A DNA stretch of 64,000 nucleotides from Agapanthus africanus (Eukaryota; Streptophyta; Magnoliopsida; Asparagales; Amaryllidaceae). Location: assembly GCA_030015575.1 (NCBI GenBank), contig JASDDO010000006.1, positions 321,270,361-321,334,360 on the forward strand. Reading direction: 5' to 3'. Positions 33,965 through 45,398 of the stretch are shown piece after piece. The position numbers were made by a program, and so were the translations under genes. A model generated the notes under the pieces. The model had not been told where the DNA came from. It made no database searches and saw nothing but the letters and a program-made list of their open reading frames with translations. The stretch's first letter is position 1. The number at the start of each line of letters is the position of its first letter.

Positions 33965-35019
33965 TACGTGTGTAATTTTTTAGTTTACTATTTGTGTTGA
34001 ATTCTTATTAGATCTATATCATAATTAAAATAAAACTGCAAATCGTATATTTAACGAAGTGTGCGAAATTTTTGCAAGGAGATCTGGAGTCACAGACTTG
34101 AGGAAACAGGAGACAGAGATGTTCATTGAGATCCAGAGGAGTACAGAAGGCCACGTAGCTAAAATCATCACCTGAACCCTCTTCCTTGCGGCAGAACCGC
34201 GGCGAGAAAACCCTTGTGGCGGCAGAAACGCAGAAAAAATGAGGAGTTAGGGTTTCAAAATTCTCTGGTAAGATTCTAACCTCTTTCTCTCTCCTCTGAA
34301 ATCCAATAAAATCTCTTTTCTGCAAGATTCTTTGCAAAATATCGCCGCTCAAAAATCTTTATGCAAAGTTTTGTGATTGATATGTTTTTCATATTTTAAT
34401 ACGGACTTTAAGGGGCAAAGACCAAATCCAGATTAGGTGGGGATTTCATCACCCTTCCTAAGCCCCACAAATCACAAACCGAGCATCTGCATCAACCCTA
34501 CATTAATTTAAAAAATATCTAGACCAGACTCTAAGGACTGTCGCACTCAATAAGGACAAAGGAAGGTCGTGGGTAATCTATCGCTTATTCGCATTACTTT
34601 TGTGGTGTCTAGGCAAGTGTGTCTAAGGTAAATGGTTACTTAATTAGGAATACTACTTACGTAGTGGACAACCTTCCACTTACCTGGCACTTATCTGGCT
34701 ACAAGAGTAGTAAAGAGGCGGTAGTGGATTGATCCTACGGCTTGTCCTTTGGAAGTCTAGGAGCGGTTTAGAGACTGGACCTAGGTAACCTTTGTTCTAG
34801 GGTTGTTTGTGCATTTTTGTGTGATTTGTCTTAAGTCCCACTTTTTTCAAAACAGACCAATTTTTAAGCGCACACACGCTGCCACTTCCGCTAAACCCAC
34901 TCAGTGCATGCTTAGCTGGACATGGGATTCTAGTGCCCGTCTTGTCCGCGTTCCTGCTATCGACTCCGAAGTCGGTGCTTCTTCATCTTCTTTTCCCCCC
35001 ACCACACACCACGACCGAC
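33965..35019 (+). other. Untranslated leader of Y
   Basis: About 1.05 kb without a long frame in the element's direction. No similarity to the X elements was seen. A short upstream frame (from about 34933) joins gag in frame, so the true start could be earlier than 35020. Confidence 0.5.
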
Positions 35020-37326
35020 ATGGACAGCGCTCCAACAAATTATAACACCACGCTGTCACCGTCTGTAGGTGTGCAGAATCCACCTCGCATCTCTCTCCAA
35101 GAGAGATGCTATCCTATCCGTGGTCCACTTCCCACTTGTCTATCCATTCCACCAGCTAACGGGGATAATTTTGAAATTAAACCCCATTACATCAATCTGT
35201 TGCCCAAATTTCATGGGCTTGAGTCTGAAGACGCGTACGTTTTCATCACCAAATTCGAAAACTTATGCGCAATGATGGGTACTTCACAACTGACTGTGGA
35301 TGCTATGCACTTGCGTCTTCTCCCATTCACTCTGTGTGATTTGGCAGAAAAATGGATTTATAATACTGCCGCACACTCTATCACTAATTGGGATGAATTT
35401 GTAATAGCATTTCTTAAGAAGTTTTATCCAAACCATAAGACTGCTCATATTAAGAGCGAGATCAACCAGTTCACCCAGCTTCCAAATGAACCATTTTAGA
35501 AGTGCTTTGAACGTTTCAAGGATCTGCTTGTCCAATGTCCTCATCATGGAATACAAAGATGGGATTTATGTCGAATAATATATGAGGGCATTAATCCAGA
35601 GACAAAGCAGATGCTTGAAACAATGTGTCAATGCAATTTCATGTCTAAAGATGACGGTGAAGCTTGGAAGTATCTGGAAGACCTCGCTGAAAACACTTTG
35701 CGGTGGGAAAGCGTAAGACCATCTTCATCTAGGGTAGGTATTCACCAGCTCGATATTTCCATCGCAGTGAAAGCCGAAATGGCAGCGATACAGAAGAAAC
35801 TCGACGCTATTGAGAACAAATTCTCATCAGTCTCCTTAAATCAGGTCACGCTTCCCAAGACCATTTGTGGTTACTGTTCAGATCCTTCACACTTGACGGA
35901 AGAATGTCCTATGAATGCCTCGTTTCAAACTAATGCTGCTTTTCAGCAACGACATAGAAACGATCCTTATTCTTCCATGTACAATCAAGGATGGAGGAAT
36001 CGTCCTATCTTTGCTTGGAACCAAAACCAACCCCAAAATCAAAATCAGTTCCAAAGCAATTATCAAATACCTCCTCCACAGCAACCACAACCACAGAATC
36101 AGCTCCCCTTTCAGTCACAAAATTTTCAAAATCCAGCCAACACTTCTGTACCACTACTGGCCGGTACTGACAACTCTTCACTTGCACAAACTTTAGATAT
36201 GTTTATGAAACATACCATTCAAATGTCGGCTGATATGAAGTCTTCTATTGATACCATAAAGAAAGATTCCGCCTCCCACGGCGAGAGTATTAAATCAATA
36301 GAAAACCAACTTGCACAGTTAAACGCCACAATGAGTGCGAGAGAGAAAGAGAAACTCCCATCTCAACCCCTACCGAATCCTGGCCATTCACAAAATCATA
36401 ATGTGAATGCCGTTACTACGTTGAGATCGGGGAGAGTGCTGAATAACCGAGTGGGTGAGCAATTTGATGTTAGTGACACCAATGATACCCCAGCTTCTTC
36501 ATCTTCCCCTAATTCGTCTAGTCTCCCACCTTCACCCGAGCCTATTCTCCGTTTTTCCCAAGGCTCGAACATTTCGCCAAATCCATCTAAGTCGATTCCC
36601 ACTCCAATTTTGGGATCGAATCCGTCCCCACAATCTTCTCCACAAATGTTGGACCCAAAACTTATTGATCAAGCTCCATTTCCAAACAGATTAAGGGCCA
36701 ACAGACCTAACCCACAAATGGAGAAGATTGTGGAAATGTTTAAGAAAGTTAGTGTGAATATTCCTCTCCTAGATGCTATTCAACAAATCCCATCTTATAC
36801 AAGAATCCTTAAAGACTTGTGCACTAGGAAGAGAAAAACTCAAGTGCCTAAGAAGGTTTTTATGACAAGTAATGTTAGCACAGCTTTTACCCAGCAAATA
36901 TCAAAGAAACGTAAGGACCCTGGCTGTCCTACTATCTCTATTTCTATTGGGGGTAAAAATATTGATCGTGTTTTACTCGATCTTGGCGCTAGCGTTAACT
37001 TGCTTTCTTATTCAGTATACGAGCAGTTAGGAATTGGAGAGTTAAAACCCGCACATTGTACTCTCCAGATGGCAGACCGATCGATCACCAAACCTCGGGG
37101 TGAACTAGAGAATGTGTTAATTAAAGTCGGGGAATTCATATTTCCCGTGGACTTTATTATTTTAGATACACAACCTTTGGCAAACCTACGCAATCAAATC
37201 CTGGTGATACTTGGTCGACCCTTCCTAGCAACTTCTAACACTGTAATTAATTATCGTAACGGTTCTATGAACTTATCCTTCAGGAAAATGACAATTGAGC
37301 TTAATATTTACAAGCTAGGAAGTTAG
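35020..37326 (+). pseudogene. gag: Y gag and protease, broken
   Basis: The frame begins MDSAPTNYNT. The gag core has LLPKFHGLESEDAYVFITKF and, further on, KFYPNHKTAHIKSEI, with ERFKDLLVQCPHHG after the first stop. Then follow a Gln/Asn-rich segment, CGYCSDPSHLTEEC as a degenerate knuckle (about 35863-35907), a Pro/Ser-rich spacer, and the protease with LDLGASVNLLSYSVYEQLG near 36978-37034 (LGAS at the active-site position). A single TAG at 35497-35499 splits gag; the frame is the same on both sides. The TAG at 37324-37326 ends this frame, which again continues in phase beyond it. Gag forms the particle and the protease processes it. Confidence 0.85.
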
Positions 37327-37695
37327 CCATCAGAACCTTCTGCTCATTTGCTGGATGTTTGTTCCATCCACGAGATAGCTCCCGAAAGCTGCATGGATGA
37401 GGAACTTTGCTTTGATGATCTCGACAACACTAATGAGACATCGTTTGATCTTGCACCACTTCATAATGAGGATATGTTCAATGAGTCTGTCCTTGAATTT
37501 GAACCCGTTGACTCGTTGCAAAAGTCAGCAGCACTTTCCGAGTCAATATCTTATGCAAGTTTTGAACCTCTTAGGGAGTCCGAATATCATTCCCTTACCC
37601 CACCTTCTATTGTCTCTCCGCAAATTCTTGATCTCAAACCGCTACCTTCTCATCTTAAATATGCATATTTAGGTGAGATGAGACTTTTCCAGTGA
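37327..37695 (+). pseudogene. Y acidic linker between protease and RT
   Basis: In-phase continuation after the protease stop: an acidic, leucine-rich region with CFDDLDNTNETSFDLAPL and SLQKSAALSES. No enzyme motif is visible. A frame change near 37695 links it to RT. A similar acidic stretch is seen in V (1 to about 660). Confidence 0.6.
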
Positions 37696-39293
37696 TTATA
37701 TCCGCTTCTCTAGCCTTAGAGCAAGAGAACGCACTTTTGGCAGTGTTGAGATCGAATCGGCAAGCATTTGGTTGGACAATTGCTGACATCAAAGGGATTA
37801 GTCCCTTAATTGTTGAACATTACATACATCTGATGGATGAAGCCAAACCAAGCCGAGACCCACAAAAATGGTTAAATCCCGTTATGAAGGAGGCGGTAAA
37901 GAAAGAAATCGTCAAGTGCCTTGATAGTGGAATAATTTACCCTATCTCTGATAGCCAATGGGTAAGTCCAATTCATGTGGTCCCTAAAAAGTCTGGCATC
38001 ACGGTTATCACTAATGAAGCTAATGAGTTAATCTAAACACGCACCCAAACTGGGTGGCGTGTATGTATTGATTACAGGAAACTCAATACCGCGACGAGGA
38101 AAGATCACTTCCCTCTACCTTTCATTGCCCAGATGTTAGAATGATTAGCTGGACACGAATACTATTGTTTCTTGGATGGATACTCTGGCTATAACCAGGT
38201 CCCCATCGCCGAAAAGGATCAAGATAAAACCACATTTACTTGCCCTTTCGGTACTTTTGCTTATAGACGCATGCCTTTTGGGTTATGCAACGCTCCCGCT
38301 ATATTTCAGCGGTGTATGATGGGGATATTTTCAGATATGGTGGAGAATTTTCTGGAAATTTTTATGGACGATTTATCCATTTTTAGGGACTCCTTTGAGG
38401 ACTGCCTTCGTAATCTTGACGCGGTTCTTACCCGCTGTAAGGATAAGAACTTGACTTTGAATTGGGAAAAATGCCATTTTATGGTCCAAGAAGGTATTAT
38501 ACTTGGACATATAATTTCACGAAAAGGCATTGAGGTTGACAGAGCTAAAATAGATGTCATTCATAACCTCCCTCGTCCCAATTGCGTCAAAGATATACGA
38601 TCCTTCCTTGGTCATGCAGGATTTTATAGGAGATTTATTAAGGACTTTAGCAAAATTGCTAGACCCTTAACCCTTCTATTGGCCAAGAATACTACATTTC
38701 ACTTCGATTCGGATTGTGAGGCTGCTTTTGAACCACTTAAAGAATCACTCACTACAGCCCCCGTTCTATCATCTCCGGATTGGAACCACCCGTTCGAGCT
38801 TATGTGTGATGCATTAGATTTTGCTATTGGTGCTGTCTTAGGACAGCACATTGATAAGATACCATATGTAATTTACTATGCAAGTAGGACCTTGAATGAT
38901 GCACAAATAAATTACACAACTGCCGAGAAAGAACTCTTGGCAGTTGTATTTGCATTAGAGAAATTCAGGCCCTACTTGATTGGCTCGCCAATTGTGGTTT
39001 ACACTGATCACTCTGCCCTACGACATCTTTTATCAAAGAAGGATGCTAAGGCCAGGCTAATACGTTGGATCCTATTGTTACAAGAATTTGATCTTGTCAT
39101 CCGAGACAAGAGTGGATGTGAAAACGTTGTAGCCGACCATCTTTCACGCATCACTTCTTCACCAACTTTGACCGTGCCGATAAATGACTCATTTCCTGAC
39201 GAACAGCTCTTGACTGTATCCTACGAACCTTGGTTCATGGATATCGTGAACTATCTTGCGACGGGACTTATTCCTAGCGATTGGTCAAAATAA
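37692..39293 (+). pseudogene. pol: Y reverse transcriptase and RNase H, broken
   Basis: RT thumb/finger region with WVSPIHVVPKKSG and, after a TAA at 38034-38036, [11 protein letters not shown] in the same phase. A further stop near 38141 precedes a 373-residue open frame (38172-39293). That frame has [21 protein letters not shown] and the catalytic FMDD (frame residues 64-67). RNase H follows with [16 protein letters not shown] (Asp present), [18 protein letters not shown] (Glu present) and [13 protein letters not shown] (Asp present). The RNase H core looks intact; RT is split by two stops. The frame changes near 39290 before the integrase. Confidence 0.9.
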
Positions 39294-40519
39294 GACAAAC
39301 TTCGATTTCTATCCCAAGTAAAATATTTTACTGGGATGAACCTTATCTGTTTAAGTATTGTTCCGATCAAATCATTCACAGGTGTGTCCCTAACGATGAA
39401 TTCAAGAGTGTGTTATCATTTTGTCATGATCAGGAATGCGGCGGTCATTTTGGTCCTCGAAAAACGGCGGAGAAAGTTTTGCAATGTGGTTTTTATTGGC
39501 CAACATTATTTAAAGATGCATATGAACATTGCAAAACTTGTCCGCGATGTCAGCATTTGGGTCGGATTTCACGAAGAAACGAGATGCCGCTCCAACCTAT
39601 ATTGGTTGTGGAAATATTCGATATTTGGGGTATTGATTTTATGGGCCCATTTCCCAACTCCTTTGGGAATTTATATATCTTGTTAGCGGTTGATTATGTC
39701 TCGAAATGGGTGGAAGCTATACCGTGTCACACTAATGACAATAAAGTTGTCATTAAGTTCCTTAATGATAATATCTTTTCGCGATTCGGACACCCTCGTG
39801 CTATAATTAGCGACAACGGGACACATTTCTGTAATCGGTCTTTCGAGACCTTGATACGGAAATATTCAATCACTCACAAGCTTTCTACGCCCTATCATCC
39901 CCAAACAAGCGGGCAGGCTGAGATCTCAAATAGGCAGATCAAACAAATCTTGGAGAAGACGGTTTCTAAAAACCGTAAAGATTGGTCAACCAAATTGACG
40001 GATGCTCTTTGGGCATTCCACACCGCTTATAAGACCGATCTTGGTATGTCTCCATACCGCCTAGTGTTTGGGAAGGCATGCCACCTTCCTGTCGAGATCG
40101 AACATAAAGCAATGTGAGCTATTAAAGAGCTTAACTTCGATTTTGATCATGCAGGAAGCTATCGGAAGCCGCAATTGAATGAGCTAAGTGAACTCCGCGA
40201 TGAAGCTTACGATAATGCGGTGATAGTAAAGAACAGGACTAAAGTGTTCCACGATAAAAATCTTTTTAGAAAAACCTTCACATCGGGGCAACAAGTCCTT
40301 CTTTACGATTCACGTCTCCATCTTCATCTGGGTAAGCTTAAATTTCATTGGAAAAGACCTTTTGTGGTGCGGTATGTACACCCGCACAGGGCAGTAGAAG
40401 TTGAAAATTTGAAAAACGGTTCAATTTTTAAACTAAATGGGCATAAATTAAAACCGTATTTCTCTGCTAACCTCGCGGAGGAGCTCCTGTTTTTACAGGA
40501 GCCGCTTTATCAGAAATGA
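39281..40519 (+). pseudogene. pol: Y integrase, interrupted by one stop
   Basis: The zinc region has [22 protein letters not shown] with C-x2-C in CKTCPRCQ. The catalytic core has [14 protein letters not shown] (first Asp), IISDNGTHF (second Asp) and [16 protein letters not shown] (Glu), so all three acidic residues are seen. The C-terminal region has FHWKRPFVVRYVHPHRAVEV, the GPF-type module with RPF in place of GPF. TGA at 40115-40117 follows EHKAM where Trp is expected. The frame resumes in phase and runs to TGA at 40517-40519. Integrase inserts the DNA copy at a host site. Confidence 0.9.
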
Positions 40520-41873
40520 ATTTCCTCCGCCTAACCTTCATGTTTTGGTAACATTTTCTCATTTTAAGAATGGAGGTGAGTAAAAATGGACTTAACTGAA
40601 TATCTGTGCGTGCCAAAGAACAAGTTTGGGAGTAGTTTTCATTTAACTATTATTTTACCCCTTGTGTCTCTCCCCTAGTATACAGGTCCATGCTCTCAAA
40701 AGACAACATCCGTAAGGACACTGCTGAAAACAAGTTTGGGGGGAGGTTTGTATTCACTGAATTATCTTTGACATTGGGCATTCAAATTTTTTTTTAAATA
40801 ACAAAAGAGTAGGAAGTGAAAAATTATATTTAAAAGATAGGAATAGTTTAAGAAAACCAAGAAAATTAGAAGTTTTCTTAAACGAACTGGTAATAAGTAG
40901 TTATGAGCTGTTGTCCCAAGGGTTAGTAAGATGAAAGAAGTCACTAATCTGAGGATAAAGATAAGTCTGAAAAATAGTTTCTATTCTGAAAGCCAAACAA
41001 TTGAATGTTGATACCCTACTATACGCACTTACACACGTCTTGAAACTCGGGATAGTAGAGAATACATTGAAATGCTCTTGTCTAAAAGCTAAAGTATGAA
41101 GGGAGTAATAAATGAAGAAAATATAAAAATGGTGAAAAGAAAAATGAACACTGGTTTTGTTATCGCCAAGGCAGCAATAAAAAAATATAGCAAGGATGCT
41201 TCATCACCTAGTGTCTTAGACCAACTGGTTTGGGAGTCACTGTTAAGCCTTAGGTGGTGCAAGACAAGGAAAATACTATCACCTAATCAGCAAGCACATA
41301 AGTAATTGGTCGGTTAGTATCTCAAGAAGTATTAACGGTCGCATGAAAATGTGTGAGCAAATCCATAAATATTCATCAAATTAAAAAGTACTGAGGTAGA
41401 TGGACAAGAGTATGATAGCTTGAATTGAATTCTCCGAGTGTAGGGATGTCCATTACACACACGTAGGGTTATATGATCGATGTTTGGATGAAAGGTAGGA
41501 ATGAAGAATAAAGACAATGTTTTATTGAGAGATGATGTGATTTCTAACATCTTTTCATGACTATTAAGATAGGGCTCATGACAACTGAAAAGCTAATGTA
41601 GTTGGAAACTCTAAATTTTCAAAGTATTTCTTTTATGGTTCTTATCTTTATATGTAAATTTCACCATCTCTCTTTTATTATAGGATTTTGTGGGTGTAAT
41701 CCGCTGAAAACCCTCAGAAGACATCACTCCTCCTAGTAGGGACACTTAGAGGTTTAACGGCTTATTGCACGTGCTCAGTGCAATCGTGTTTGCCTACGAA
41801 ATTGTGCTTAGTTTTCACCTTTCTTTTTCTCCTTCTCTTGAATAAACTAGTTTGCTCGGGACGATCAAAGATA
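40520..41873 (+). other. Y 3' non-coding region, no envelope-like frame
   Basis: About 1.35 kb without a long open frame. Purine-rich AAGTTTGGG motifs occur at 40622 and 40732, ahead of the true tract at 41874. Some Athila elements carry an envelope-like gene here; I see none. The last 200 bases (41670-41888) resemble the 3' end of W (63064-63260, reverse) clearly, including a small ATTGCAC/GTGCAAT hairpin at 41764-41784. Confidence 0.65.
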
Positions 41874-41887
41874 AGTTTGGGGGTATT
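41874..41887 (+). promoter_or_regulatory. Polypurine tract of Y
   Basis: AGTTTGGGGGTATT directly before the 3' LTR; the same tract abuts the W LTR on the minus strand (63064-63078). Confidence 0.85.
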
Positions 41888-43358
41888 TGTTCAGTTGATA
41901 AAACTGCACATTTGTTATTACATTTTTCCTACTATTTCTATACTAGAAAAGGTGTTTATTATAATATATGATACATATGAGGGTTTATCTGTAAAAATAC
42001 TATTTTTCATGTGTTGATATATTATAATTAACATTTGGTAGGAAAATGTATGCAAAGATACCATTGACCAAATCTTAATGGTTAAATTAATATCTCAATA
42101 AAACAAAACACTACTAATATTATTTGTTGAGATTGTGCAGAATTTTTCAAGGCAAAAAATCAAGGGAATCAAAGTTGTTAAGAGCAAACTTGCCTAATTA
42201 AGAAAGCAAACTAAGAAATCAAATCTGGCAGAAACAAAGAAAAGATTTCCAATTTCCAAAGGTTCTAGAGATCCCCACGTGTCATGAAGAGAAAAACCAA
42301 GAAAACCAAATCAACGGACCACAGCATAGGGCCGCGGATCCGCGGCCAAACCCCCCTGTTGGCCGCGGATCCGCCGCGTGCCAGAGATGTTAGGAGCATG
42401 GATTTTTCTGGTAAAATCTTAACTGACGGTTTCCAATTTAGGAGACTAAGGTTCTGGCTTTTGGAGTATAAATAAGGACCGAGAGTCTCTTGGAAAAAGT
42501 ATCAAGTCGACGCGATCACGAAGTCCAAGACGGCGCACGCATCCAGGCTGATCATCAACGGTTCATCTACCTCCTTAGAAGAGATCGAGAAGCAAACTAG
42601 TATTTGTAATCATTTTCTAAGGAAACAAAGTGTAAATGAGTTTTGTTGATTAATAAAGGTAGTTCTTTTTCTTATTCTATTTCTTTGTAGTTTCATTATG
42701 AATTCTCTCTCCATCTCTTCTTCTCCCAACATGCGCGAGTAATTCCCCGCTTGTTAGGGTTCGTAGGATTAGGGTAGGTTAATGGATGATGAAAATCCTT
42801 AAACTCTTTTTACGTCCTATAAAGTTTATAAACTTTATCAAAAGAATCATTAACATCCTAATCGGGCGCGCTACCAATTCATTGTTAGTCTCGACCGCGA
42901 TTAGAGATTAGATTAATTATTGATTTGGTAAAGGCTAGATATGAACGGAGTTCCATGTCGAGATAGGGGTTAAGAGTGGGATTCCTTTTCCTTCCAGAAA
43001 CCCTAATCTACATGCATCACTGTCGTTCTAGTTTTAAATCTATTAAAGGACAGAAAGAGTAATATTTAATTAATCATCCATAACTACTAAATCCTAATGA
43101 ACCCTACAAGCCCCCTTCTTATATAAACTTACATCCGTAGTTAATCTAGATCTATATTTTGCATCCGTATTTAACGTAGATCTAGATCCTACAACCATTC
43201 TACAATATTCTTTATCCCTCCTCTCTTTCTCAACACATCTAAAGTAAGAATAAAAGGTTCAACGTTTCCCAGAGGACGGCCCGTACTCATCTCGGTCTAG
43301 TTACGCGCGACACCATTCTGATTGCGGTTACACTACATCCACTTTTTCAAATCAATCA
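41888..43358 (+). repeat. 3' LTR of Y
   Basis: 1,471 bp, partner of 32472-33944. TATA box at 42467-42474 and the 18-bp palindrome at 42330-42347. Its last bases differ from the 5' copy (a run of about 15 bases near 43340). Confidence 0.95.
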
Positions 43359-43363
43359 GTCAT
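43359..43363. repeat. Target-site duplication of Y, right copy (GTCAT)
   Basis: Matches 32467-32471; X1 sequence resumes immediately after. Confidence 0.95.
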
Positions 43364-44005
43364 ATGACCAACTCTGGCTCAGGTGTTTGTCATTGGCCGA
43401 AGACCAAAAGGTCATGAAAGAAGTTCACTCAGACGTCTGCGGGGCTCACCAGTCCGGCCCCAAAATGCGGCTTCAGATCAAACGACTTGGATATTACTGG
43501 CCCACCATGATAAGGGATTGTGAAGAGAACGTTAAGAAATGCCATCTCTGCCAAATTCACGGTGATTTCATTCATAAGTATCCTAATCCGTTGCATCCTA
43601 CGGTGGCATCGTGGCCTTTCGAAGTTTGGGGCACCGACATTGTTGGCCCAATTGATCCTCCGTCATCCAAAGGCCACCGGTTCATGTTGGCCGCAACCGA
43701 CTATTTCTCCAGATGGGCTGAAACTGTCCCGCTAAAAGAAGTCAAGACAGAAAATATTCTAACATTCTTCCAGCATAATATTCTATACCGCTTCGGTACA
43801 CCAAGAAGAATCATTTCTGACAATGGGCCTTCTTTCAAGAGATTCAAAGTCTCAAGGTTCGCTACTCAACACAAGATAGACTGGAGATATTTCTCCACCT
43901 ATAATCCAAGAGCAATGGGCTAGCCGAAGCCTTCAATAAGACTCTATGCAAGCTCCTGAGAAAAAATGCTTCAGCCAACAAGAGAGACTGGAATCTCAAA
44001 CTTAC
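43364..44005 (+). pseudogene. pol: X1 integrase, truncated
   Basis: Continues the X1 polyprotein after Y. The zinc region has HSDVCGAHQSGPKMRLQI, GYYWPTM and CHLCQIHGDF. The core has WGTDIVGPIDPP (first Asp) and IISDNGPSF (second Asp). The frame ends at a stop at 43921-43923; a shifted frame just beyond gives GLAEAFNKTL with the Glu. Sequence similarity then stops near 44005 and the non-coding hairpin region follows, so the C-terminal domain has been deleted. This is distinct from simple decay. Confidence 0.85.
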
Positions 44006-44027
44006 GACTCACAAAGGAGAAACACAA

Positions 44028-44172
44028 TTAGGGATCCCTACGATCCCTAAGGAGAACATACACCTGCGAGATCCTCTCGACTCGTAGGGAGAAAACGCTT
44101 TTATGAGACCCTTACAGCTCATAAAATTGAAAATCCTTAGGTGATCGGGATCTAAACCTGTCTCCAGAGCCA
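44028..44172 (+). repeat. Hairpin array A of X1
   Basis: TTAGGGATC/GATCCCTAA around loop CCTAC (44028-44050) is a perfect 9-bp stem; X2 has TTAGGAGTC/GACTCCTAA there. TTTTATGAG/CTCATAAAA (44099-44126) is perfect, and X2 has TTTTATAGGAC/GTCCTATAAAA. The final CTTAGG stem is decayed. Confidence 0.8.
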
Positions 44173-44670
44173 TCGCTCCCCAACGGGCAACAGCAAATGA
44201 TGAGTCGCTCTTAGCATTTTGCTTCAGTGTTAACGATGCTGATGCCGACCAAAAACCCAAATCCCAAGCTTTCCCAACCACAAATGATAAGTCGCTCTTG
44301 GCATTGCTTCAGTTTTAGCGATGCTGATGCCGACCCAAAAACCAAATCCCAAGTCCTCTCGGGGCAAATGATGAGTTGCTCCTGGTATTATTCTAGTGCA
44401 GCAATGCTGATGCCAAATAAGATCCAAATTCCAAGTCCCTAAACGGCGAATGATGAGTCGCTCCTGGTACCATATTCCAGTGCAGCGATGCAGACGCCAA
44501 CCAAAATCCAATTTCTCAAAATTCTCCCGGCCCTACGGTTAGTCCCCAAATTGACTACCGTATACAATCTACGAGCTCAAATAATTCTCGTCATACCTAT
44601 ACCTCACCGCAATCACCAGTCCAGCGGCCGGTTTCCGCCCTTGGACTTATGCTCCATTTGGGATGACCCA

Positions 44671-44928
44671 CTCATGTATCCTCACGATACATGAGGAGAA
44701 CAAACATACGAGATCCTCTCGACTCGTAAGAAAACACCTTCGTGGGATCTTTACGACTCACAAAGCAAAAACACACTTAGGAGTCCTCACGACTCCTAAG
44801 GAGAAAGTACACCTACGAGATCCTTTCGACTCATAGGGAGAAAATGCTTTTATGGGACCCTTACGGCTCATAAAATTGAAAAGTCTTAGGTGATAGGGAC
44901 CTAAACCTGTCTCCTAAGCCATCGCTCC
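44671..44928 (+). repeat. Hairpin array B of X1
   Basis: CTCATGTATC/GATACATGAG with loop CTCAC (44671-44695) is perfect over 10 bp; X2 copy A has GTC in the 5' arm, which leaves one G-T pair. TACGAG, TTAGGAGTC and TTTTATGGG-type stems follow in the usual order, ending with CTTAGG/CCTAAG at about 44895-44927. Confidence 0.8.
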
Positions 44929-45398
44929 CCAACAGGAAAAGGCAAATGATGAATTGCTCCTAGCACATGTGCTTCAGTGTTAGCAACGCTGATGCCTACC
45001 CTAATACCAAAATTCCAAAACTCCAATCCAATCGACCCCTAAGTCTTTAAACTGGGAATAGATGACCTCTAAGTCGTTAAACTGGGAACAGATGACCCCT
45101 AAAGTCGTTAAATTGGGAATGAAGGAAATCTCCTCATGGAAAATGATGATTTGCCCCTGGTACCATATTCCAGTGAAGCGATGCTGATGCTAAACCAAAA
45201 CCAAAATCCCCAAACCCTGTCATAGTAGATGATGATTCGCTCCTGGTACCATATTCCAGAATAGCGATGCTCATGTCAACCCAAATCATATCAAGTTAGA
45301 AAGACAACCAACAACCTCCCTGGTAGAATCATGCTCCACCTCAGAAACAAGTCAAATCCTGACACCGCAGAAAGCGGAGAAAGTCAAATCAGAACATT

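Larger units (their letters stand above)
32472..43358 (+). mobile_element. Element Y: Athila-like retrotransposon inside X1
   Basis: 10.9 kb, flanked by GTCAT. LTRs are 32472-33944 and 41888-43358. The order is primer-binding site, leader, gag-protease, RT, RNase H, integrase, a non-coding region with no envelope-like frame, polypurine tract. It splits X1 between the end of the RNase H region and the integrase. The two LTRs look about 96-97% identical by eye, not computed. The coding region has multiple stops and shifts, so the copy is dead. Athila-like placement rests on the primer site, the protease core LGASVNLL and the AAGTTTGGGGG tract. Confidence 0.93.
44006..45390 (+). repeat. X1 3' non-coding region: hairpin arrays and hairpin units
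   Basis: Array A at 44028-44172 and array B at 44671-44928, with hairpin units between and after them (near 44190, 44255-44325, 44362-44413, 44446-44498, 44944-44995 and degraded copies to 45270). From 45025 to 45125 the AAGTCGTTAAACTGGGAA motif is repeated three to four times. Order and content match X2 and X3, except that the X1 copies are more diverged. I see no gene. Confidence 0.8.

Noticed and set aside
40520-41873. Envelope-like gene in Y
   Set aside because: No frame longer than about 80 codons and no membrane segment or signal peptide in the expected direction.
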